A stretch of DNA of 8,921 bases from the NCBI GenBank assembly GCA_017959485.1, contig JAGDAM010000249.1:1-8921 (forward strand), given 5' to 3'. Shown here in pieces: positions 1-5,102 of this stretch. The DNA comes from Clostridia bacterium (GTDB lineage Bacteria > Bacillota_A > Clostridia > Oscillospirales > CAG-272). The first letter of the stretch is position 1, and the number at the start of each line of letters is the position of its first letter. The translations under genes and the position numbers were made by a program. The notes under the pieces are model-generated. The model was given only the letters and a program-made list of their open reading frames with translations, searched no databases and had not been told where the DNA came from.

Positions 1-42
1 CCGCAAGACCGGTCCGTGCGTCATTGCGCTGATTATGCTATT

Positions 43-71
43 ATTTTATCATATTTTTGGGCTTAATGCAA
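43..71 (-). promoter_or_regulatory. Possible divergent promoter reading off the left edge
   Basis: On the minus strand a TTGCAT (66-71) is followed after 17 nt by TAAAAT (43-48), with a TG one base before the -10 as in extended -10 promoters. Reading on, an ATG lies at 24-22 and opens a frame, M-T-H-G-P-V-L-R, whose third codon positions are mostly G or C like the real genes here. There is no clear Shine-Dalgarno and the leader would be only about 12 nt. The first 24 bases could therefore be the start of a divergent gene, but only eight codons are visible. The -35 matches at only three of six bases, so this is weak. Confidence 0.22.
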
Positions 72-192
72 GATTCTGCAAAAATTTTAACCTAATAAGG
101 AATATTTTGCATTGCGAAAAGTCATTTTGCCTCCGAAAGAAGGGTGATTGCAGCGTCTTTTTATGCTTTTTCCCGGAAAAACCGCCGAAAAT

Positions 193-209
193 GAGAAACG
201 CTGTTTCTC
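193..209. repeat. 17-bp perfect inverted repeat, candidate operator
   Basis: GAGAAAC and GTTTCTC form a perfect 7-bp inverted repeat around a 3-nt centre (GCT). It ends 8 nt before the predicted -35 of the dehydrogenase promoter, a place used by activators and some repressors. It could also form a small RNA hairpin followed by a T-rich stretch, so a weak terminator of an upstream transcript is the alternative. No regulator gene is visible that would identify the binding protein. Confidence 0.4.
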
Positions 210-217
210 TGTTTGTC

Positions 218-246
218 TTTACCGGAAGGGCGTTTTGTGATATAAT
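218..246 (+). promoter_or_regulatory. Sigma-A promoter of the dehydrogenase gene
   Basis: A perfect TATAAT -10 at 241-246 is preceded by TGA, giving an extended -10. A TTTACC (4 of 6 matches to TTGACA) lies at 218-223 with the ideal 17-nt spacing. Transcription should start near 253, giving a leader of about 44 nt before the ATG at 297. The strong -10 and extended element compensate for the poor -35, which is typical of a regulated promoter. The flanking inverted repeats support this reading. Confidence 0.65.
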
Positions 247-262
247 AATGTCGTATAACATT
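247..262. repeat. 16-bp inverted repeat over the predicted start site, candidate operator
   Basis: AATGT and ACATT form a perfect 5-bp inverted repeat around six bases whose central TA is also symmetric. It begins right after the -10 hexamer and covers the predicted transcription start. A protein bound here would block initiation, so a repressor of the GntR, TetR or LacI kind is plausible. The arms are short and the protein is unknown. Confidence 0.4.
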
Positions 263-282
263 CCGGCGCTTATGGCGCCTCC

Positions 283-290
283 GGGAGGAG
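283..290 (+). promoter_or_regulatory. Ribosome binding site of the dehydrogenase
   Basis: GGGAGGAG provides a strong Shine-Dalgarno; its GGAGG core ends 8 nt before the ATG at 297. This fixes the start at 297. No comparable site precedes the ATG at 1017 that opens the downstream fragment. Confidence 0.75.
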
Positions 291-296
291 AACAGT

Positions 297-998
297 ATGA
301 AAACAAAAGCCGTTAGACTGTACGGTGCAATGGATCTGCGGACCGAGGTGTTCGATCTGCCCGAGATCGGCGACGACGAGGCCCTTCTGCGCGTCGTAAC
401 CGACTCGCTCTGCGCGTCGACCTACAAGGCTGTAAAGCAGGGAACCGCGCACAAGCGCGTTCCTCCGGACATCGCGGAAAATCCGGTTATCATCGGTCAT
501 GAGATGTGCGGCGAACTTGTTAAGCTCGGAAAGAATCTCGAGAAAGACTGGAAGGTCGGGCAGAAGATAGTAATCCAGCCTGCCCTCAAGCTTCCGTCCG
601 GCTACGATCCCGGATACAGCTATCGTTATATAGGCGGCAGTTCGGTTTACGCCGTGGTGCCTAAGATTGTTCTCGACCGCGGATGCATGATCCCGTTTTC
701 CGGAGACAGCTATTTCAAGGGCTCTCTCGTCGAGGCGCTCGGATGCGTGCTGCGCGGATATAAAGGATTTTATCACACCGATTACGAAACTTATATCAGG
801 ACCGACGGAGCCAGGAAGGGCGGAAAGATAGCCATTCTCGGAGGCGCAGGCCCCATGGGCATCGGAGCCGTCGAGCTCGCGACCGGCTACGCCGGAGTTT
901 CCATGTGCGTCGTAACCGACCTCAATCAGGAGCGGCTCGACTATGCCGCCGCGAAGAGCACAGCCGCCGCGGCCGCCGCCAAGGGATGCAATCTGTGA
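297..998 (+). CDS. Zinc-binding medium-chain dehydrogenase, L-sorbose-1-phosphate reductase-like, N-terminal fragment
   Basis: This 233-residue frame is the N-terminal part of a zinc-dependent medium-chain dehydrogenase. C39 in the D-S-L-C-A-S-T-Y-K segment and H68-E69 in G-H-E are the usual catalytic zinc ligands. The middle (L-P-S-G-Y-D-P-G-Y-S-Y) lacks the four-cysteine structural zinc lobe, as in SorE-type L-sorbose-1-phosphate reductases. A Rossmann glycine motif, G-G-A-G-P-M-G-I-G, begins near residue 182 and is followed by V-V-T-D, where an acidic residue suggests NAD binding. An alanine-rich run (residues about 217-229) precedes the stop. The frame ends at a TGA in the middle of the nucleotide-binding domain, while the same frame continues after it with the rest of the protein. 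Family membership is well supported. The substrate, probably a sugar phosphate or polyol, is inferred; no sugar transporter is adjacent to narrow it. Alone this product would lack the end of its cofactor domain and is unlikely to be active. Confidence 0.8.
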   Translation: MKTKAVRLYGAMDLRTEVFDLPEIGDDEALLRVVTDSLCASTYKAVKQGTAHKRVPPDIAENPVIIGHEMCGELVKLGKNLEKDWKVGQKIVIQPALKLPSGYDPGYSYRYIGGSSVYAVVPKIVLDRGCMIPFSGDSYFKGSLVEALGCVLRGYKGFYHTDYETYIRTDGARKGGKIAILGGAGPMGIGAVELATGYAGVSMCVVTDLNQERLDYAAAKSTAAAAAAKGCNL

Positions 999-1016
999 TA
1001 CGTCAACACTTCGGGA

Positions 1017-1556
1017 ATGGAAGACCCGACAGCCGAGCTTATAAAAATGAGCGGAGGCGGATTTGACGACGTATTCGTGATGGTGCCGGTTCCCGCGCTC
1101 TTTACGATGGCCGAAAAGATCTGCCGTGAAGACGGGTGCGTCAACTTCTACGCCGGTCCCGCCGTGCACGATCTGCCCGGGTCCGTCAACCTTTACAGGA
1201 TCCATTACGACGGCATACATATCGTCGGCACCGCCGGCAGCATACCCGAGGACACCGTCGATACCATCGGCCTTATTGAGAAGAACGCCGTCAATCCCGG
1301 CGCGCTCGTCTCTCACATCCTGGGCCTTGCCGACGTTCCCGCGGCGATCTTCGCGATGGAACACCCGTCGGGAGCCAAGAAGGTCTGCTATCCCGGGCTC
1401 GATATTCCGCTCGTCGCCGTCGACGAACTGGGCGAACTCGGAAAGACCGATCCGCTCTTCGCATCTCTCGATGAAATCGTAAAGAGAAACGGCGGCATGT
1501 GGTGCGCCGAGGCGGAGAAGTATCTGCTCGAAAACGCTCCGAAGGTTAAGCTCTGA
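1017..1556 (+). CDS. Zinc-binding dehydrogenase, L-sorbose-1-phosphate reductase-like, C-terminal fragment
   Basis: This frame is in phase with the upstream fragment and supplies the missing C-terminal half: the remainder of the Rossmann fold (G-G-G-F-D-D-V-F-V, then D-G-C-V-N-F-Y-A-G-P) and the closing catalytic-domain strands, ending G-K-T-D-P-L-F and a C-terminal helix. The homologous sequence already begins before the ATG, at Y-V-N-T-S-G just after the TGA (999-1016), so this ATG is an internal methionine rather than a natural start. There is no Shine-Dalgarno in front of it. The fragment lacks the catalytic zinc ligands and could not act alone. Its own TGA stop at 1554-1556 is followed by a terminator-like hairpin, as expected for the true gene end. 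Confidence 0.7.
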   Translation: MEDPTAELIKMSGGGFDDVFVMVPVPALFTMAEKICREDGCVNFYAGPAVHDLPGSVNLYRIHYDGIHIVGTAGSIPEDTVDTIGLIEKNAVNPGALVSHILGLADVPAAIFAMEHPSGAKKVCYPGLDIPLVAVDELGELGKTDPLFASLDEIVKRNGGMWCAEAEKYLLENAPKVKL

Positions 1557-1608
1557 CAATAAATCCGGCACTTCTCATTTGCCTTCGTCACCGACAATCC
1601 GAAACTGT

Positions 1609-1650
1609 CAGTCGCCCGCCGCTCCCGTTACAGGCGGGCGATTGCCTATT
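1609..1650 (+). terminator. Probable intrinsic terminator of the dehydrogenase gene
   Basis: A hairpin pairs 1609-1620 with 1633-1644: nine Watson-Crick pairs (TCGCCCGCC with GGCGGGCGA), extended by a G-U, an A-U and a C-G pair, around a 12-nt loop. It starts about 50 nt after the stop. The downstream tail contains only a short T run (TATTTT), so termination may be partial. The minus strand has no T tail, so it is directional. Confidence 0.6.
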
Positions 1651-1702
1651 TTGCCTTCGGCTCGGCAGCCAATTGCTCAAATTTGCATCATATAAATCGG
1701 AT

Positions 1703-1721
1703 TCTTGCATTTTTTGCAAGA
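1703..1721. repeat. 19-bp perfect inverted repeat upstream of the citrate synthase promoter
   Basis: TCTTGCA and TGCAAGA form a perfect 7-bp inverted repeat around five T. It is centred 36 nt before the -35 hexamer, on the upstream side where an activator or a looping repressor would sit. I looked for the ATAA-N7-TTAT box of the Bacillus citrate-responsive regulator CcpC and did not find it. The regulator is unknown. Confidence 0.4.
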
Positions 1722-1723
1722 TT

Positions 1724-1744
1724 TTCGGCAAATTATCGGCCGAA
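1724..1744. repeat. Second inverted repeat abutting the -35 of the citrate synthase promoter
   Basis: TTCGGC (1724-1729) and GCCGAA (1739-1744) are perfect inverted arms around nine mostly A/T bases. The repeat lies two bases after the 1703-1721 repeat and ends three bases before the -35, so a bound protein would contact RNA polymerase. It is a candidate operator with no known binding protein. Confidence 0.33.
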
Positions 1745-1747
1745 GTC

Positions 1748-1776
1748 TTGAAAATTTGAATTAGATATAGTATAAT
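1748..1776 (+). promoter_or_regulatory. Near-consensus sigma-A promoter of the TCA operon
   Basis: TTGAAA at 1748-1753 and a perfect TATAAT at 1771-1776 are separated by exactly 17 nt in an A/T-rich stretch. Start of transcription should be near 1783, leaving a leader of about 27 nt. This is the strongest promoter in the window, and with the terminator at 6320-6372 it defines a three-gene transcript. Its strength implies that control is by repression or by the upstream inverted repeats. Confidence 0.8.
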
Positions 1777-1795
1777 ATTTCAAAATCGCGTAACC

Positions 1796-1801
1796 GGGAG
1801 G
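1796..1801 (+). promoter_or_regulatory. Ribosome binding site of citrate synthase
   Basis: GGGAGG ends 8 nt before the ATG at 1810 and fixes that codon as the start. Confidence 0.75.
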
Positions 1802-1809
1802 GCGGACGG

Positions 1810-3168
1810 ATGAACGCTTTCACAATCGAAGAAGATTTCAAATATCTCGCGGACAGATACAATCCGGACGGCGAGTTCGAGCCGAAGCTTTACGTTCAGT
1901 GCAACGCGAAGCGCGGCCTGCGCAACGCCGACGGGACGGGCATCGTCGCCGGGCTGACGAGAATATCGAACGTTCACGGCTATCTCGTAAACGAGTACGA
2001 GCGCGTTCCGGTCGACGGAGAGCTTTACTACCGCGGAATCAACGTCGCCGATCTGATCGCCGCCTGCGAACGCGAGGACAGATTCGGATACGAGGAGGCC
2101 TCCTGGCTTCTGCTTTTCGGAGAACTGCCGACTAAATCCGACCTGTCGCTATATTCAAAGCTTATCGAACACTGCCGCAAGGTTCCCAACGATTTTATCG
2201 ACGATATGATCATGAGGACTCCGGGGCGGGATCTGATGAACATGCTCGCGCGCACCGTCCTCGCGCTTTACAGCTACGACAGCGCCCCGGACGACACGAG
2301 CGAGGTCAATTCGCTGCGCCAGTCGATGGAGCTTATAGGACGTCTGCCGGTGCTGATGGTCGCCGCATACCAGGCGAAGCGCCGGGCTTACGATTACGAA
2401 TCGATGTTCCTTCATCTGCCGATAGACGGACTATCAACCGCCGAGAATATTCTGTCGACTTTGAGAGCCGACCGGAAGTTCACGCACGAGGAGGCGGTCC
2501 TGCTCGACAGATGCATGATACTTCACGCCGAACACGGAGGAGGAAACAACTCGGCTTTCGTCTGCCGCGCCGTGACCTCTTCCGCAACCGACTTTTATTC
2601 GGCGATTTCCGCTGCTATCGGAGCCCTGAAGGGCCCCCGCCACGGCGGAGCCAACCTCAAGGTCTGCTCGATGCTTGACGAGCTGAAGGCGAACGTCCGT
2701 GACATTCACGACGACGACGAAATCACGGCATATTTGAAGAAGATACTCTCGAAAGAGGCGGGCGACGGCTCTGGGCTGATTTACGGAATGGGACACGCCG
2801 TATATACCAAGAGCGACCCGCGCGCAGTCATCCTCAAGCGCGAAGCCGAAAAGATGGTCGACGAGAAGGGCTTCCGCGACGATTTCACCCTGCTTGACGC
2901 GGTTGAGCGGCTATCACCGGCGCTTCTCAATTCGAAGATGGTAGACGATACCGGCATCTGCGCAAACGTGGATATGTATTCCGGCCTCGTCTATAGGATG
3001 CTCGGCATTCCGCGCGAACTGTTTACACCTTTGTTCGCCGTTGCGAGAATGTCCGGCTGGTGCGCTCACCGGCTCGAGGAAATTCAGACGAGCCGCAGGA
3101 TTATGCGTCCGGCATACCGGCCGCTCACCAAAAAGAGAGATTACGTCGCGATAGCCGACAGGAGCTGA
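1810..3168 (+). CDS. gltA: Citrate synthase
   Basis: This cytosolic enzyme condenses oxaloacetate with acetyl-CoA to give citrate, the entry step of the oxidative TCA branch. At 452 residues it has the length of clostridial citrate synthases. The catalytic set is complete: H278 in G-P-R-H-G-G-A-N, H329 in the signature G-M-G-H-A-V-Y-T-K-S-D-P-R, and D388 in N-V-D-M-Y-S-G, matching H274, H320 and D375 of the pig enzyme. H242 in H-A-E-H-G-G-G-N-N-S matches the pig H238 region, and the closing segment W-C-A-H-R-L-E-E is typical. The start is set by the GGGAGG site. It is first in an operon: the next gene begins 3 nt after its stop, and that gene's Shine-Dalgarno lies inside its last codons. A 2-methylcitrate synthase role is possible in principle, but the aconitase and isocitrate dehydrogenase neighbours favour citrate. 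No break or unusual residue is seen. Confidence 0.95.
   Translation: MNAFTIEEDFKYLADRYNPDGEFEPKLYVQCNAKRGLRNADGTGIVAGLTRISNVHGYLVNEYERVPVDGELYYRGINVADLIAACEREDRFGYEEASWLLLFGELPTKSDLSLYSKLIEHCRKVPNDFIDDMIMRTPGRDLMNMLARTVLALYSYDSAPDDTSEVNSLRQSMELIGRLPVLMVAAYQAKRRAYDYESMFLHLPIDGLSTAENILSTLRADRKFTHEEAVLLDRCMILHAEHGGGNNSAFVCRAVTSSATDFYSAISAAIGALKGPRHGGANLKVCSMLDELKANVRDIHDDDEITAYLKKILSKEAGDGSGLIYGMGHAVYTKSDPRAVILKREAEKMVDEKGFRDDFTLLDAVERLSPALLNSKMVDDTGICANVDMYSGLVYRMLGIPRELFTPLFAVARMSGWCAHRLEEIQTSRRIMRPAYRPLTKKRDYVAIADRS
3160..3164 (+). promoter_or_regulatory. Ribosome binding site of aconitase inside the citrate synthase end
   Basis: AGGAG ends 7 nt before the ATG at 3172 and overlaps the last codons of citrate synthase, whose stop is at 3166-3168. 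Ribosomes ending the first gene would free or reuse this site, so the two genes are probably translationally coupled. Confidence 0.7.
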
Positions 3169-3171
3169 AAA

Positions 3172-4566
3172 ATGGGATACACGATCGCGGAAAAGATTAT
3201 CAGGGCTCACCTGGTCGAAGGGGAAATGATTCCCGGCACCGACATAGGTCTGCAAATAGATCAGACGCTCACTCAGGACGCGACGGGCACCATGGCTTAT
3301 CTCGAGTTTGAGGCGATGGGAGTGCCGCGAGTACGTACCGAGCTGTCGGTAGCGTATATCGATCACAACACGCTTCAGTCGGGATTTGAAAACGCCGACG
3401 ATCACCGCTTCATCGAATCGGCTGCCAAAAAATACGGACTCGTCTTTTCGCGCCCCGGAAACGGAATCTGCCACCAGGTTCATCTCGAACGCTTCGGAGT
3501 CCCCGGTAAGACGCTTGTCGGTTCCGACAGCCACACTCCGACGGGCGGCGGAATCGGTATGCTCGCCTTCGGTGCCGGAGGACTCGACGTCGCGGTCGCG
3601 ATGGGAGGCGGCGCCTATCATATCGTTATGCCGCGCATGACGCGTATCAATCTTTCGGGACGCCTGTCGCCATGGGTTTCCGCAAAGGACGTGATTCTCG
3701 AGGTCCTCTCGCGCCTGTCGGTCAAGGGCGGCGTCGGGAAGATTATCGAATACGGAGGCGAGGGAGTCGCGACACTCTCGGTCCCGGAACGTGCAACGAT
3801 AACAAATATGGGTACCGAGCTCGGCGCGACGACGTCGGTATTTCCGTCCGACGAGGTGACGAGGGCCTTCCTCGCGGCTCAGGGCAGGGAAGCCGACTGG
3901 ACCGAGGTCTCTGCCGACCCCGACGCCCGATATGACGAAGTAATAGACGTAGATCTTTCGGCGGTGGTTCCGCTTGCAGCCTGCCCGCACAGTCCCGACA
4001 ACGTGAAGCCGGTGTCCGAACTCGACGGAATGAAGATCGACCAGATCTGCGTCGGTTCCTGCACCAACTCCTCGCTTTCCGACATGCTCAAGGTGGCGGC
4101 GATTCTTAAGGGGAAGACGGTCGCTCCGGGTGTCTCGCTCACCGTTACGCCGGGCTCTCGTCAGGTCTTCACGATGCTCGCCGACTGCGGAGCGCTTTCA
4201 GATATTATATCCGCCGGCGCGCGAGTACTCGAATGCGCCTGCGGGCCCTGCATAGGAATGGGACAGTCTCCCGTCAGCGCCGGAGTTTCGCTGCGCACGT
4301 TCAACCGCAATTTCAAGGGACGCTCCGGGACAGCCGACGCCGAGGTGTATCTCGTCTCTCCGGAGACCGCCGCGGTTTCGGCGATCGCGGGCTGCTTTAC
4401 CGATCCGAGAAAGGGCGGTACGGCTCCGGAAGTCACACTTCCCGACACCTTCAGAGTTAACGACAACATGCTGATACCTCCGGCTCCCGAAGATGAGGCG
4501 GCGTCTCTTCAGCTTATAAAGGGGCCTAACATAAAGTCGGTCCCGTCCGGAAAACCGTTACCCTAA
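3172..4566 (+). CDS. acn: Aconitate hydratase (Aquifex/clostridial type), N-terminal fragment with the iron-sulfur domains
   Basis: This 464-residue frame holds domains 1-3 of an aconitase, which isomerises citrate to isocitrate through cis-aconitate in the cytosol. G-S-D-S-H-T-P-T (residues 117-124) is the substrate-site signature. The three [4Fe-4S] ligands are C297 in V-G-S-C-T-N-S-S and C357 and C360 in C-A-C-G-P-C-I-G-M. The family is the one-chain type of about 640 residues found in Aquifex and many Clostridia, in which these domains are joined through a linker to the swivelling domain 4. Here the frame stops in that linker at a TAA (4564-4566), just after K-P-L-P. The remaining linker and domain 4 follow in the same frame. 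Resemblance to 3-isopropylmalate dehydratase large subunit (LeuC) is expected from shared ancestry, but the gene order and linker argue for aconitase. Without domain 4 this product should not be active. Confidence 0.88.
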   Translation: MGYTIAEKIIRAHLVEGEMIPGTDIGLQIDQTLTQDATGTMAYLEFEAMGVPRVRTELSVAYIDHNTLQSGFENADDHRFIESAAKKYGLVFSRPGNGICHQVHLERFGVPGKTLVGSDSHTPTGGGIGMLAFGAGGLDVAVAMGGGAYHIVMPRMTRINLSGRLSPWVSAKDVILEVLSRLSVKGGVGKIIEYGGEGVATLSVPERATITNMGTELGATTSVFPSDEVTRAFLAAQGREADWTEVSADPDARYDEVIDVDLSAVVPLAACPHSPDNVKPVSELDGMKIDQICVGSCTNSSLSDMLKVAAILKGKTVAPGVSLTVTPGSRQVFTMLADCGALSDIISAGARVLECACGPCIGMGQSPVSAGVSLRTFNRNFKGRSGTADAEVYLVSPETAAVSAIAGCFTDPRKGGTAPEVTLPDTFRVNDNMLIPPAPEDEAASLQLIKGPNIKSVPSGKPLP

Positions 4567-4584
4567 AATCTTTCCTGCAGCTGC

Positions 4585-5094
4585 GTGCTGAAAGTCGGGG
4601 ACAACATCACAACCGATCACATCATGCCCGCAGGCGCGAAAATCCTGCCTTTCAGGTCGAATATTCCGAAACTTTCGGAGTTCTGCTTCGCGGTCTGCGA
4701 TCCGTCGTTTGCCAAAAGAGCGCAGGAGTCGGGCGACGGTGCCGTGGTCGCCGGAGAGAACTACGGCCAGGGCTCGTCGCGCGAGCATGCCGCTCTCGTT
4801 CCGCTTTATCTCGGAGTCAGGGCTGTGATTGCGAAGTCCTTCGCAAGAATTCACGCCGACAATCTCGTAAACGCCGGAATAATACCGCTGCGTTTTGCCG
4901 ATCCCGCGGATTACGACGCGATTTCCGAGGGCGATTCAATAATATTCGGAGATCTTTCACGCGAAATCGCTTCGGGAGCGCCCGTGACTGCCTCCGTCGG
5001 CGATAAAACAGTCGTTTTGAGAGCAGATTTGACTTCGCGCCAGAGAAAAATACTTGCCGCGGGCGGACTTCTCGGATATACGGCGAAAGGGTGA
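4585..5094 (+). CDS. acn: Aconitate hydratase, C-terminal (swivel domain) fragment
   Basis: This 169-residue frame is the aconitase swivel domain. It contains D-N-I-T-T-D-H-I-M-P-A-G and G-E-N-Y-G-Q-G-S-S-R-E-H-A-A, whose S-S-R includes the active-site serine region. The segment A-K-S-F-A-R-I-H follows. The GTG at 4585 encodes the valine of V-L-K-V-G-D-N inside the family's continuous sequence, and no Shine-Dalgarno precedes it, so it is not a convincing natural start. The frame is in phase with the upstream fragment across the TAA. A separately made small subunit, as in LeuC/LeuD enzymes, would be the alternative, but the absent ribosome site and the 18-nt gap that still aligns to the linker argue against it. 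The 3' end overlaps the ribosome site of the next gene. Confidence 0.78.
   Translation: MLKVGDNITTDHIMPAGAKILPFRSNIPKLSEFCFAVCDPSFAKRAQESGDGAVVAGENYGQGSSREHAALVPLYLGVRAVIAKSFARIHADNLVNAGIIPLRFADPADYDAISEGDSIIFGDLSREIASGAPVTASVGDKTVVLRADLTSRQRKILAAGGLLGYTAKG
5087..5094 (+). promoter_or_regulatory. Ribosome binding site of isocitrate dehydrogenase, overlapping the aconitase stop
   Basis: AAGGGTGA resembles the anti-Shine-Dalgarno complement AGGAGGTGA and ends 8 nt before the ATG at 5103; its last three bases are the aconitase stop codon. This decides the start: the in-frame GTG at 5091 lies inside the ribosome site and is not usable with it. Confidence 0.65.
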
Positions 5095-5102
5095 ACGTGT
5101 CA

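Larger units (their letters stand above)
297..1556 (+). pseudogene. Full dehydrogenase gene interrupted by one in-frame TGA
   Basis: Read through the TGA at codon 234, the two fragments give 419 residues, close to the normal family length of a little over 400. The segment A-A-K-G-C-N-L-stop-Y-V-N-T matches the spacing I recall for SorE-like proteins, which carry a hydrophobic or other ordinary residue at the stop position. No base has been gained or lost. One substitution (for example CGA, TGG or TTA to TGA) explains it. Whether it is a real nonsense mutation or a base error cannot be told from one sequence. Confidence 0.7.
3172..5094 (+). pseudogene. acn: Full aconitase gene interrupted by one in-frame TAA
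   Basis: Read through the TAA at codon 465, the gene encodes 640 residues, the usual length for this family. The stop sits in K-P-L-P-stop-N-L-S-C-S-C-V-L-K, where relatives as I recall them have an acidic or polar residue. A single change such as GAA or AAA to TAA explains it, and no frame shift is present. All catalytic and cluster ligands on both sides are intact, so the lesion is either very recent or a base error. A real stop would disable the middle step of the operon. Confidence 0.72.

Noticed and set aside
278..288. CCTCC-G-GGAGG palindrome at the ribosome site, as a hairpin that might hide it.
   Set aside because: A one-base loop cannot form, so it is only a by-product of the Shine-Dalgarno sequence.
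35..316. 93-codon plus-strand frame across the AT-rich upstream gap.
   Set aside because: It runs through the promoter and operator region into the dehydrogenase start in another frame, lacks a ribosome site, and has AT-rich noncoding composition.
996..1029. UGA followed 12 nt later by a small hairpin (TCGGG 1011-1015 with CCCGA 1025-1029), suggesting selenocysteine insertion.
   Set aside because: The position is not a catalytic or conserved cysteine in the family, the stem is only 5 bp, and the loop starts with AA rather than having a G in its first two bases, as bacterial SECIS elements normally do.
270..1571. Long open frame (433 codons) on the minus strand opposite the dehydrogenase.
   Set aside because: It mirrors the codon bias of the plus-strand gene, shows no recognisable family motif, and the plus strand has clear homologous domains, a promoter and a ribosome site.
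2914..3990. 358-codon minus-strand open frame spanning the citrate synthase/aconitase junction.
   Set aside because: Shadow of two well-identified plus-strand genes. Its translation is rich in Arg and His with no motif.
3172..5094. Separate large and small subunits of 3-isopropylmalate dehydratase (LeuC/LeuD).
   Set aside because: The two parts are in the same frame with linker sequence matching one-chain aconitase. The second has no ribosome site, and the neighbours are citrate synthase and isocitrate dehydrogenase, not leucine genes.
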